From Pseudomonas sp. SJZ079 (lineage in GTDB: Bacteria > Pseudomonadota > Gammaproteobacteria > Pseudomonadales > Pseudomonadaceae): a stretch of 64,000 nucleotides of DNA. Positions 1 through 8,060 of the stretch are shown here, one piece after another (position 1 is the first letter of the stretch; every line of letters starts with the position of its first letter). The translations under genes were made by a program, and so were the position numbers. A model generated the notes under the pieces. That model was not told the origin of the DNA. It saw nothing but the letters and a program-made list of their open reading frames with translations, and made no database searches. The stretch is taken from positions 186,001 through 250,000 of the forward strand of contig NZ_VIUH01000004.1 in the NCBI RefSeq assembly GCF_007993865.1. Direction: 5' to 3'.

Positions 1-507
1 ACGGCGGGTCTCAAGCAGCTGGCGCGCAGCGTCAGCGATGCCGACGCCGCGGCCTATTACCGGCGCAACCTGGCCCAGTACCGCAACGTCGCCGAGGTCC
101 AGGCCGCGCATATCCGTCTGCGCGATCAGGCCAGCGCCGACCGGGTCCATGCCGAGTTGCAGCAGGGCCTGGACTTCGAGCAGGCGGTGCGCCGGTATTC
201 GATCGCCGAGGACAAGCAAGGTGCGCGGCCCGGCGACCTGGGGCAGATCCGCCATGACGACCCGCATCTGGATTTCTTGCGCAAGACCGCGCTGATCCAG
301 AAGGCCGACACATTCTCGCAGCCGATGTGGGTCGAGGGTGGGTTCGAGATCGTCCAGGTACGGGCTCGTGAAGATCACCAGCTGCCGCTGAGCGACCCCA
401 GTGTGCGCTTCGAGGTCAATCAGGCGGTGGCCAAGGAACAGCTGGCGGCGCAGTTCCAGGCGCGCCTGCAGGCCTTGACCGCTGCGGCCAAGGTAGAGGG
501 TTTGTGA
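1..507 (+). CDS. Parvulin-type peptidylprolyl isomerase, C-terminal part
   Basis: The gene enters from the left edge and is open in frame 1 to the TGA at 505-507, so only about 168 C-terminal residues are present. The sequence reads like the PpiC/rotamase fold: an AAHIRL strand, a stretch FEQAVRRYSIAED, then GDLGQI and a late GGFEIVQVRARE strand. These proteins isomerise X-Pro bonds during folding of exported or periplasmic proteins. A helical tail (about residues 130-168) follows the domain. The stop overlaps the start of the next gene by four bases, suggesting translational coupling. The N-terminus and any export signal lie outside the window. The family call is fairly secure; the specific role is not known. 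Confidence 0.75.
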   Translation, partial: TAGLKQLARSVSDADAAAYYRRNLAQYRNVAEVQAAHIRLRDQASADRVHAELQQGLDFEQAVRRYSIAEDKQGARPGDLGQIRHDDPHLDFLRKTALIQKADTFSQPMWVEGGFEIVQVRAREDHQLPLSDPSVRFEVNQAVAKEQLAAQFQARLQALTAAAKVEGL

Positions 508-1109
508 AGGGCTGGTTGAGCCTGGCGCTGGCCAGCGCTGGCCTGGCGGTGGGCGTGAGCATCTGGCTGCTGCCGACGATATCGGCGCCGCCGGTCACGG
601 TAGTGGTAAGCCCGCCAGCGCCTCCGCAGTCGCTGGTCGCGCCGCACTTGGCCGCGAAAAAGCCGCTGACGACTAGGCCGGCGCCTGCGCCGCTGAAACC
701 GGATGACGCGCTGGCAGTGCCGACGGCCTACTCGGTGGCGGAAGCGCAGATGCTGATCCAGTTGATGGCCGAGCAAGGCGATCCGCGCCAGCCTGCGCTG
801 GGCCAGCTGCAAGCGCGGACGGGGGCCAGCGCGGCGCAACTGGCCGATCCGCAGCAGTACGCCGCCTTCGCCGATCAGCAGGAGCGCGCCCTGGTGCAGG
901 TCTGGGCCAGTGGGGTGCAGCAGATTCCCTCTATCCGTGCGCGCATCGAGCAAGCTGCGCAGAGTGGTGAACGCAGCGCCGTGGAGATCGACGAGGCGCG
1001 GGCGGCGTTGGAGCAGTTGCAGCATTTGCACAGCCGCCTGCAACGCGAGTCCCCGGAGCTGCTGCCGAACGGCGACAGCGGCGTTGCGCCGCCCTCTGCC
1101 AGTCACTGA
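504..1109 (+). CDS. Hypothetical membrane-anchored protein
   Basis: This 201-residue protein begins at a GTG that overlaps the upstream stop (GTGA), so it is probably translated by coupling with the prolyl isomerase. Residues 3-25 form one hydrophobic segment (a signal anchor or uncleaved signal peptide). A Pro/Ala-rich linker follows (about 30-75), then a soluble region rich in Ala, Gln, Arg and Glu that should be mostly helical (about 80-185). I recognise no domain or catalytic motif. The linkage to a folding catalyst suggests an envelope role, but this is inference from position only. The Pro-rich spacer is compatible with a protein tethered to the inner membrane with its domain in the periplasm. 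Confidence 0.6.
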   Translation: MKGWLSLALASAGLAVGVSIWLLPTISAPPVTVVVSPPAPPQSLVAPHLAAKKPLTTRPAPAPLKPDDALAVPTAYSVAEAQMLIQLMAEQGDPRQPALGQLQARTGASAAQLADPQQYAAFADQQERALVQVWASGVQQIPSIRARIEQAAQSGERSAVEIDEARAALEQLQHLHSRLQRESPELLPNGDSGVAPPSASH

Positions 1110-1180
1110 AGCGCGGGGGCAACGCGCCAGTCGCGATGGCCGGCTAAGCGCCTCGAAGGCATGGATCAAGTGCTGCCCGG

Positions 1181-2749
1181 TCAGTCCTCGAACTGCACCG
1201 GGCAGTGCTCGGCGCCTTCCAGCTTATGGATCTCCTCGATCACCTGCGGCCGTGCGCGGCGCAGGATCAGGCGGCGATTCTGCGCCAGCAGCCGGCGCGC
1301 TTCCTGATGGAGCATTTCCACCCCGGCGTAGTCGATGAAGTTGACGTGGTGGGCATCGATCACCACCCGTTCGCCGTGGCTGCGCTGCAGCAGCTGTTGC
1401 AGGTACTGGCAGGCGCCGAAGAAGATCGAGCCCTCGACCCGCAGGAGTTCTTCCTCGCCCTCCTGCCAGACCTTCACCCGCGGTTGCGAGGTGCGCTTGA
1501 GGTAGAAGAACAGCGAGGCCAGCACGCCGGCATAGATCGCCGCCTGCAGCTCCAGCAGCAGGGTCGCCAGCAGGGTCAGCAGCATCACCAGAAACTCCGA
1601 GCGGCTGACCCGGTACAGCGCCTTGACCCCGGCGATATCGATCAGCCCCCAGCAGATCAGCAGGATGCTCGCCGCCATGCAGGGCAGCGGGATGTGCGCG
1701 ATCAGGCGCGCACCGAACACCGCGAACAACGCCACCAGCAACGCCGAACAGACCCCGGCCAGCGGCGAGCGGGCGCCGGCTTGCAGGTTCAGCGCCGAGC
1801 GGGTGAAGGAGCCGGCCGACAGCGAACCGGCAAACCACGGCCCGAGCATATTCGACAGCCCTTGGGCGCGGACCTCCTGATTGGCATCGAGAAACTGTTG
1901 CGATTTACTGGCCAGGGCGCGGGCGATCGACAGGCTGATGACCAGCCCGAGCATGCCGCAGGCCACCGCCGCCGGCAGCAGCTGGAGGATGTTCGACAGC
2001 TTGAAGGTCAGCGGGCTGAAGGGCGGCAGTTGGCCTTCGAAGGCGCTGACCAGGGCGATTCCCGCGGCCTGTTCGGGCAGCAGGAACACCAGCAGGCTGC
2101 CGGCGCTGATACCCAGCAGCAAGGCCGGCGCCCGTGGCCAGAGGCGGCGGATCAGCAGGCTCAGACCCAGGGTGAAGACCGTCAACAGCAGGGCACGCCA
2201 GTCGCTCTCGCCCAGGTGCTGGCCGATGTTGAGCAGCGTATCCAGCGCCGTGGGCTGGCTGGGAATGCTGATGCCGAGCAGGTTGGGCAACTGGCCGAGG
2301 GCGATCACCAGCGCGGCGCCGAGGGTGAAACCGAGCACCACCGAGTGCGACACGAAATTTACCAGGGCGCCGAAGCGCAACAGCCCGAGCAGCCACTGGA
2401 ACAGGCCGGCGAGAAAGGTCAGCAACAGCACCAGGGCCACGAAGTCGGCGCTGCCGGGCGCGGCCAATGGGCTGACGCTGGTGAACAGGACGATGGAGAT
2501 GGCCGCGGTCGGGCCGCAGATCAAGTGCCAGGACGAGCCCCACAGGCAGGCGATGATCACCGGCACTATGGCGGCGTACAGGCCGTACTCGGGCGGCAGC
2601 CCGGCGATCAGCGCGTAGGCGATGGACTGTGGCAGGGCCAGGATGGCGCCGGTCAGGCCGACCAGCAGGTCATTGCCGAGGCTGCGCCGGCTGGTGTTGG
2701 GCAACCATCTGAGGAAGGGCAGCAGGGTTTGGCGGCTGGGTAGCGGCAT
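1181..2749 (-). CDS. SulP-family anion permease with STAS domain
   Basis: A 522-residue SulP (SLC26-like) transporter. Near the N-terminus is the family signature region (LPQSIAYALIAGLPPEYGLYA, about residues 39-59), followed by many hydrophobic helices to about residue 410. A C-terminal cytoplasmic STAS domain follows (about 420-520; VVIDAHHVNFIDYAGVE). Members move sulfate, bicarbonate or related anions. It is the last gene of a minus-strand group after betC and the choline-binding protein, the same order as PA0029-PA0031 in P. aeruginosa as I recall it. It could handle sulfate released by choline sulfatase or take up choline-O-sulfate itself; the sequence cannot decide. The spacing to the upstream gene is 98 bp. 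Confidence 0.88.
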   Translation of the reverse strand: MPLPSRQTLLPFLRWLPNTSRRSLGNDLLVGLTGAILALPQSIAYALIAGLPPEYGLYAAIVPVIIACLWGSSWHLICGPTAAISIVLFTSVSPLAAPGSADFVALVLLLTFLAGLFQWLLGLLRFGALVNFVSHSVVLGFTLGAALVIALGQLPNLLGISIPSQPTALDTLLNIGQHLGESDWRALLLTVFTLGLSLLIRRLWPRAPALLLGISAGSLLVFLLPEQAAGIALVSAFEGQLPPFSPLTFKLSNILQLLPAAVACGMLGLVISLSIARALASKSQQFLDANQEVRAQGLSNMLGPWFAGSLSAGSFTRSALNLQAGARSPLAGVCSALLVALFAVFGARLIAHIPLPCMAASILLICWGLIDIAGVKALYRVSRSEFLVMLLTLLATLLLELQAAIYAGVLASLFFYLKRTSQPRVKVWQEGEEELLRVEGSIFFGACQYLQQLLQRSHGERVVIDAHHVNFIDYAGVEMLHQEARRLLAQNRRLILRRARPQVIEEIHKLEGAEHCPVQFED

Positions 2750-2847
2750 CGGCGTCGCTCGGTCCTGGCGTGGGCATACGGGAGTCTGCCCACGCGGCTG
2801 TTTCAGGCGGGGCTGACGCCCAGCCTACGCCAATCCACCTGGATTGT

Positions 2848-3774
2848 TCAAAGACGCGCCTTGACCGCTGCCAGTGCATCGCCGCCATCGCGGGTGGTGA
2901 CGCCTTGCAGCCAGGCGTCGATGACCGTCGGGTTGGCTTTCAGCCAGTTCTTGATCGCCTCTTCATTGTTGGCCTTCTTGCTCATCACCTCGTTCATGAT
3001 GGCGTTCTCCATCTCCTGGGTGAAGCTCAGGTTGCTCAGCAGCTTGCCGGCGTTCGGGCACTGGCTGGCGTAACCCTTGCGCGCCAGGCTGTTGACGTTG
3101 CCGCTCTCGCCGAAGTACTTCTCGCCGCCCTTGAGGTAGCGCATGTCGTATTGCACGTTCATCGGGTGCGGGGTCCAGCCGAGGAACACCACGTACTTGT
3201 CGCGCTTCACCGCACGCCCGACCTGAACCAGCATCGCCTGCTCGCTGGACTCGACCAGTTTCCAGTCGCCGAGGCCGAACTCGTCGGCGGCGATCATCTT
3301 GCGGATCGATTCGTTGGCCGGCGAACCGGAGGCGATGCCGTAGAGTTTGTGCTCGAACTGATCGGCGAACTTGTCCAGGTCGGCGAAGGTTTTCACCCCG
3401 GCCTCATAGGCGTAGCTGGGTACGGCCAGGGTGTATTCGGTGCCGGTCAGGTTCTCGGCCAGCTTGTCGACGATGCCGGAGGCGACGAACTTGTCGTAGT
3501 TATCCTGTTGTGCCGGCATCCAGTTGCCGAGGAAGGCATCGACCTGACCCTTCTGCAGCCCGGCATAGATGATCGGTACGGCGAGTATCTGCGTCTCGGT
3601 CTTGTAGCCCAGACCGTCGAGGAGAAATTGTGCGACGCCGTTGGTCACGGCGATGTCGCTCCAACCGGGATCGCCCAGTTTGACCGTCGCGCAGCTGGCG
3701 TCTTCGGCCTGGGCCGCGAGCGTGACCGAGCTGAGTAACAGGCTGGCGATGCAGGCGCTTTTGATTGTTTTCAT
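2848..3774 (-). CDS. choX: Choline/betaine ABC transporter periplasmic binding protein
   Basis: A 308-residue substrate-binding protein with a cleavable signal peptide (MKTIKSACIASLLLSSV..., cleavage near AQA/ED). It belongs to the OpuAC/ProX/ChoX group for quaternary amines; motifs seen include LGDPGWSDIAVTN, FLGNWMPAQ and FLGWTPHPMN, whose aromatic residues typically form the cage around a trimethylammonium group. No permease or ATPase lies beside it, so it probably delivers ligand to a core transporter encoded elsewhere, as known for several Pseudomonas quaternary-amine binding proteins. Placement right after betC (73 bp) points to choline or choline-O-sulfate. The symbol is by homology; the exact ligand is inferred. 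Confidence 0.8.
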   Translation of the reverse strand: MKTIKSACIASLLLSSVTLAAQAEDASCATVKLGDPGWSDIAVTNGVAQFLLDGLGYKTETQILAVPIIYAGLQKGQVDAFLGNWMPAQQDNYDKFVASGIVDKLAENLTGTEYTLAVPSYAYEAGVKTFADLDKFADQFEHKLYGIASGSPANESIRKMIAADEFGLGDWKLVESSEQAMLVQVGRAVKRDKYVVFLGWTPHPMNVQYDMRYLKGGEKYFGESGNVNSLARKGYASQCPNAGKLLSNLSFTQEMENAIMNEVMSKKANNEEAIKNWLKANPTVIDAWLQGVTTRDGGDALAAVKARL

Positions 3775-3847
3775 GCCGACTATCCTCTTGGTGTGGGTAA
3801 GCGCGAGCAGGACTCACGCCGAACATGGCTGGCTGCAGGACCAGGGG

Positions 3848-5356
3848 TCAAGGTTGCGGAAAGCGCGCACGCCGCTCCAGGTCATCCAGATCGATGTGGT
3901 TGCGCATGTACTGCTGGCTGGCATCGACCATGGGTTGATGGTCCCAACTCTTCAGCTTGCCCTTGCTCAGCGACTCGGCGACGAAACGTCGACGGCGCTG
4001 GCTGGCCAGGGTGGCCTGATGGATCGCCGGCATGTCCCAGCGCTGGCGTGCCTCCTCGAGGAACTCGGCCAGCAGATTCCGGTGATCGGGTGACTGGGCC
4101 AGGTTCTCCAGCTCTTTCGGATCATTGGCCACGTTGAACAACAGCAACGGGTCCTGTTCGGAGTAGATGAACTTCCAGTCGCCGCGGCGGATCATCATCA
4201 GCGGACTGTTAGTGCCTTCGGCCATGTACTCACCGAGCACTTCGTCATGCCCGCCGCTGCCTTGCAGGTGCGGCAACAGGGAGCGGCCATCGAGCGGCAA
4301 GCTGGGGTCTACCGCACCGCCGGCCAGCTCCACCAGGGTCGGCAACAGGTCGGCGGTGGACATCGACTGACTGACCCGGTGCGCGGCGAACTGGCTCGGC
4401 GCATGCACCACGAAGGGCACCCGTGCGGCCATCTCGAACCAGTGCATCTTGTACCAGAGGCCGCGCTCGCCAAGCATGTCGCCGTGGTCGCCGGAGAAGA
4501 CGATGATGGTGTCCTCGGCCAGGCCACAGTCACCCAGGGTTTTCAGCAGCTTGCCGATATTCGCGTCGATGTAGCTGCAGGCCCCGAAATAGGCGCGCCG
4601 CGCGTCCCTGATCTTCTCTTCGGGCAGCTCCTTGCCCCACAGGTCGATGACCTTGAGGATGCGTTGCGAGTGCGGGTCGAGATCCTCCTGCTCGATCTTG
4701 ACTCCTGGCAGCGGGATGTCCTCGTCGCGGTACAGGTTCCAGAATTCTTCCGGGATGCAGTAGGGGTCGTGCGGGTGAGTCATGGATACGGTCAGGCAGA
4801 ACGGCTGCTCGGCGTTCTCGCGGACATGGTTGTAGAGGTATTGCTGGGCCTTGAACACCACCTCTTCATCGAAATCCAGCTGGTTGGTGCGCACCGTGGG
4901 ACCGGCCTGCAGCACCGAGGACATGTTGTGGTACCAGGAGAGGCGTTCTTCGGGTGCGTCCCAGTTCACCGCCCAGCCGTAGTCGGCCGGGTAGATGTCG
5001 CTGGTCAGGCGCTCCTCGTAGCCATGCAGCTGGTCCGGGCCGCAGAAATGCATCTTGCCCGACAGCGCCGTGTGATAACCGAGGCTGCGCAGGTAGTGGG
5101 CATAGGTCGGCACGTCGCCGGGGAAGTCGGCGGCGTTGTCGTAGGCGCCGATCTTGCTCGGCAGCTGGCCGCTGACCAGGGTGAAGCGCGATGGCGCACA
5201 GAGCGGGCTGTTGCAGTAGGCGGAATCGAATACCACGCCCGTTTCGGCCAGGCGCACCAGGTTGGGCATCTTGATCGGCGAGGCCGGATCATGGATCGGC
5301 AGGAGCGGCGCGGCCATCTGGTCGGCCATGATGAACAGGATATTCGGGCGCTTCAT
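3848..5356 (-). CDS. betC: Choline-sulfatase
   Basis: A 502-residue type I sulfatase that hydrolyses choline-O-sulfate to choline and sulfate in the cytoplasm. The N-terminal metal motif (ADQ, residues 11-13) and the modification site C53-A-P-S-R57 are present; C53 should be converted to formylglycine. HPHDPY and FSGDHGDMLGERGLWYK carry further active-site residues. The C-terminus ends with the tail typical of BetC (LDDLERRARFP). Length matches the family. It is transcribed away from a LysR gene across a 110-bp gap and toward the choline-binding protein and SulP permease. This matches the PA0029-PA0032 arrangement and gives osmoprotectant precursor as well as C, N and S. Confidence 0.93.
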   Translation of the reverse strand: MKRPNILFIMADQMAAPLLPIHDPASPIKMPNLVRLAETGVVFDSAYCNSPLCAPSRFTLVSGQLPSKIGAYDNAADFPGDVPTYAHYLRSLGYHTALSGKMHFCGPDQLHGYEERLTSDIYPADYGWAVNWDAPEERLSWYHNMSSVLQAGPTVRTNQLDFDEEVVFKAQQYLYNHVRENAEQPFCLTVSMTHPHDPYCIPEEFWNLYRDEDIPLPGVKIEQEDLDPHSQRILKVIDLWGKELPEEKIRDARRAYFGACSYIDANIGKLLKTLGDCGLAEDTIIVFSGDHGDMLGERGLWYKMHWFEMAARVPFVVHAPSQFAAHRVSQSMSTADLLPTLVELAGGAVDPSLPLDGRSLLPHLQGSGGHDEVLGEYMAEGTNSPLMMIRRGDWKFIYSEQDPLLLFNVANDPKELENLAQSPDHRNLLAEFLEEARQRWDMPAIHQATLASQRRRRFVAESLSKGKLKSWDHQPMVDASQQYMRNHIDLDDLERRARFPQP

Positions 5357-5466
5357 GGCGGGTATTCCATATAAAAGATTTATGCGAAAGTTCTGTGGCT
5401 ATGATCAAGCCAAAACAAAATCGTGGTAAACCCGGCAGGAATACATAACTTGGATAAGTACAGCTT
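5357..5466. promoter_or_regulatory. Divergent betC / LysR promoter region
   Basis: This 110-bp AT-rich gap separates the divergent starts of betC and its LysR gene, the usual site for a LysR operator. A short inverted repeat (CATAA ... TTATG, about 5441-5469) overlaps the regulator's start. The assignment rests on geometry; no binding site was tested. Confidence 0.4.
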
Positions 5467-6387
5467 ATGTTAAGAGCGCTCGAGGGCCTCTCCCTGGATG
5501 CCTTGCGGGTGTTCGAGTCCGCCGCCCGCCAGTTGAGTTTTACCGCGGCGGCCGCCGAGCTGGGCAGCAGCCAGCCGGCCATCAGTCAGCAGATCAAGCG
5601 CCTGGAACAGCAGTTGGCGACGCGCCTGTTCGACCGGGTCTATCGCGGTATCGTCCTCACCGAAGCCGGTGAGTTGTTGCTGCGCTACGTGGAGGAAGGT
5701 CTCGCGGTACTCGATGCCGGTCTGGCCGCGGTGACCGCCGGGCAGCAGCATGAGGTGCTGCAGGTGGCCACCGATTTCGCCGTGGCCGCCTATTGGCTGA
5801 TGCCGCGCCTGCAGCGTTTTCACCAGGCCCACCCCGATGTGGACGTCAGCCTGATCACCAGTGAGCGCGACTTCAGTACGCTGCCGCCGGAGATCGACGT
5901 GGCCATCGCCTTCGGCGATGGCCGCTTCAAGCATGGCGAAGCTCAGCTGCTGTTTGCCGAGGAGGCTTTTCCGGTGTGCAGCCCGCAACTGCTCAAGGGC
6001 CAGCAACTGCCCCTGCCAGCGGCGGCACTGGCGCAGCTGCCCTTGCTGCATCTGCGGCCCGAGGTGCCGACCCGCTGGTTCGACTGGAAGGGCCTGTTCC
6101 GCGCCCTGGAGATCGCCGAGGCGCCCAGCTCGGGCAGCCTGCGCTTCGACAACTACACCCTGTTGATTCAGGCCGCCATCGCCGGGCAAGGGGTGGCGAT
6201 TGGCTGGCGCCACCTGGTCGATGACCTGCTCGCGCAGAACCTGCTGTGCCGGGTCTGTACCCAGGAGGCACGCTCCGAGCTCGGCTATTACGTGGTCCTG
6301 CCCGAGCGTAAGCGTCGCCAGCGCTTGACCCAGTGTTTCGTCGACTGGTTGCAGGTCGAACTGAGGAATGAAGGCGCACCCGCCTGA
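5467..6387 (+). CDS. LysR-family regulator of the choline-sulfatase genes
   Basis: A 306-residue LysR-type transcription factor. Residues 8-67 carry the winged helix-turn-helix (LDALRVFESAARQLSFTAAA, then SQPAISQQIKRLEQQL), and the rest is the periplasmic-binding-like effector domain. The family position next to betC fits a choline-sulfate or choline responsive activator, as in PA0032 and other pseudomonads. It resembles the GcvA/AmpR/TrpI branch (opening SLDALRVFESAARQLSF). It reads divergently from betC, so autoregulation and control of betC from one operator is likely. The effector is inferred from context only. Confidence 0.85.
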   Translation: MLRALEGLSLDALRVFESAARQLSFTAAAAELGSSQPAISQQIKRLEQQLATRLFDRVYRGIVLTEAGELLLRYVEEGLAVLDAGLAAVTAGQQHEVLQVATDFAVAAYWLMPRLQRFHQAHPDVDVSLITSERDFSTLPPEIDVAIAFGDGRFKHGEAQLLFAEEAFPVCSPQLLKGQQLPLPAAALAQLPLLHLRPEVPTRWFDWKGLFRALEIAEAPSSGSLRFDNYTLLIQAAIAGQGVAIGWRHLVDDLLAQNLLCRVCTQEARSELGYYVVLPERKRRQRLTQCFVDWLQVELRNEGAPA

Positions 6388-6522
6388 AAGCTTCCGCCGA
6401 GCGGACAAAATGCCGCGTTGCAGACACCCTACACTCTAAGAGCACCAGCCGTTTTTCGTATACTACGGCGGGCCAGAACGCACAGTTCTGCCCTTCCCTC
6501 ACCTAATCCTGTGAAGCATCCC

Positions 6523-7437
6523 GTGAAAATTCGTCATTCGATAGTAAGTCTGTTGCTGCTGTGCAGCGTGGCTGTAGTTGCGTCGAACCTTGAAGCCGCC
6601 GAGAAGGCGCCCGCGCGGCAGGAACTGGCCTCGGGCAGTGCCCTGCTGGTCGACCTGCAAACCAACCAGGTCTTGTATTCCAGCAACCCGGATGTGGTGG
6701 TGCCGATCGCCTCGGTGACCAAGCTGATGACCGCCATGGTCGCCCTGGATGCCAAGCTGCCGCTGGACCAGCAGTTGCCGATCGTGATCCGCGACACCGC
6801 AGAGATGCGCGGGGTGTTCTCGCGGGTGCGGGTGGGCAGCGAAATCAGCCGCCGCGACATGCTCCTGCTGGCGCTGATGTCCTCGGAAAACCGCGCTGCG
6901 GCCAGCCTGGCGCATCACTACCCGGGAGGCCATGTGGCCTTCGTCGCGGCGATGAACGCCAAGGCCCGCGCCCTCGGCATGAGCAGTACCCGCTATGTCG
7001 AGCCCACCGGACTGTCCGAGCATAACGTCTCCAGCGCCAATGACCTGGTCAAGCTGCTCAAGGCCAGCCAGCAGTACCCGTTGATCGAGCAGTTCAGTAC
7101 CACCCGCGAGCGTAGCGTGGCCTTCCGCAAGCCCAACTACAGCCTGGGCTTTCGCAATACCAATCACCTGGTGCACAAGGCCGACTGGAGTATTCAGCTG
7201 ACCAAGACCGGCTTCACCGACGAGGCCGGCCATTGCCTGGTGATGCGCACGGTGATGGCCAAGCGGCAGGTGGCCTTCGTGGTGCTGGATGCCTTCGGCA
7301 AATACACCCACATGGCCGACGCCAACCGCCTGCGCCGCTGGCTGGAAACCGGCAAGGTCTCTGCGGTGCCGGCGGCGGCGCTGAGCTACAAGAAACACAA
7401 GCTGGCACAGCGCCAGTTGCAGGCGGCGCAGCCTTAA
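6523..7437 (+). CDS. pbpG: D-alanyl-D-alanine endopeptidase (PBP7)
   Basis: A periplasmic low-molecular-mass penicillin-binding protein that cuts cross-links in peptidoglycan. From the GTG at 6523 the product is 304 residues with a signal peptide ([20 protein letters not shown]...). All three serine-enzyme motifs are present: S64-V-T-K67, S121-E-N123 and K228-T-G230. A second in-frame GTG at 6511 would add four residues; the Shine-Dalgarno is weak for both, and I chose 6523 because the signal peptide then starts MKIR as I recall for related proteins. A TATACT box lies at 6459-6464. The basic C-terminus ([12 protein letters not shown]) follows the catalytic domain. It is followed by a strong hairpin terminator. 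Confidence 0.88.
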   Translation: MKIRHSIVSLLLLCSVAVVASNLEAAEKAPARQELASGSALLVDLQTNQVLYSSNPDVVVPIASVTKLMTAMVALDAKLPLDQQLPIVIRDTAEMRGVFSRVRVGSEISRRDMLLLALMSSENRAAASLAHHYPGGHVAFVAAMNAKARALGMSSTRYVEPTGLSEHNVSSANDLVKLLKASQQYPLIEQFSTTRERSVAFRKPNYSLGFRNTNHLVHKADWSIQLTKTGFTDEAGHCLVMRTVMAKRQVAFVVLDAFGKYTHMADANRLRRWLETGKVSAVPAAALSYKKHKLAQRQLQAAQP

Positions 7438-7505
7438 CCGTCTGTTGCAACATGCCTGCGCGCGGTTGCGCAGGAGTACCCAGGGTTGGCGCCCCAGCGC
7501 ACAGC

Positions 7506-7539
7506 AAAGCCGCTGTTCCTGACCGGAGCAGCGGCTTTT
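7506..7539. terminator. Rho-independent terminator after pbpG (bidirectional)
   Basis: A 10-bp perfect stem AAAGCCGCTG / CAGCGGCTTT with a 13-nt loop ends in a T run on the plus strand and has an A run on the other side. It sits between the convergent pbpG and the NTF2-like gene, so it can serve both. Confidence 0.85.
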
Positions 7540-7554
7540 GCAGGGGCGGGACGG

Positions 7555-8031
7555 TTACAGGCCCAGCTCGCTCAACCCGGGGTGATCATCCGGGCGCCGG
7601 CCTTGCGGCCAGTGGAACTTGCGCTCGGTGGCGCTGATCGGCAGGTCGTTGATGCTGGCATGGCGTACGCGCATCAGGCCCTGCTCGTCGAATTCCCAAT
7701 TTTCGTTGCCGTAGGAGCGAAACCAGTTGCCCTCGGCGTCGTGCCATTCGTAGGCGAAACGCACGGCAATGCGGTTGCCGTCATGGGCCCAGAGCTCCTT
7801 GATCAGGCGATACTCCAGCTCGCGTTGCCATTTGCGTTCGAGGAAGGCCTGGATCTCGGCGCGACCCCGGGGGAACTCGGCGCGGTTGCGCCAGCGGCTG
7901 TCGAGGGTATAGGCCAGGGCGACCCGCTGTGGGTCACGGCTGTTCCAGCCGTCTTCGGCCAGGCGTACCTTCTGTATCGCGGTTTCGCGGCTGAAGGGCG
8001 GCAAGGGTGGACGGGTTTCGGCGTTATTCAT
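7555..8031 (-). CDS. NTF2-fold protein, DUF1348 (SnoaL-like) family
   Basis: A 158-residue cone-shaped-barrel protein. I recognise the DUF1348 pattern: [17 protein letters not shown], then [26 protein letters not shown], and [23 protein letters not shown]. The fold usually has a pocket for a small hydrophobic ligand, but no reaction is established for this family. The ATG at 8031 is preferred over an upstream TTG at 8046 because a GAGG sequence precedes it by 8 nt. It lies 29 bp after the flavin/ferredoxin reductase and likely ends a GST-reductase-NTF2 operon, which hints at binding or processing of the same substrate. Confidence 0.85.
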   Translation of the reverse strand: MNNAETRPPLPPFSRETAIQKVRLAEDGWNSRDPQRVALAYTLDSRWRNRAEFPRGRAEIQAFLERKWQRELEYRLIKELWAHDGNRIAVRFAYEWHDAEGNWFRSYGNENWEFDEQGLMRVRHASINDLPISATERKFHWPQGRRPDDHPGLSELGL

Positions 8032-8060
8032 GGGGTTGCCTCGCAATAGTGGACGGTGGA

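Noticed and set aside
1205..2743. Long plus-strand open frame opposite the SulP gene
   Set aside because: Gln/Arg/Gly-rich composition with no family resemblance; it is an antisense shadow of a GC-rich gene.
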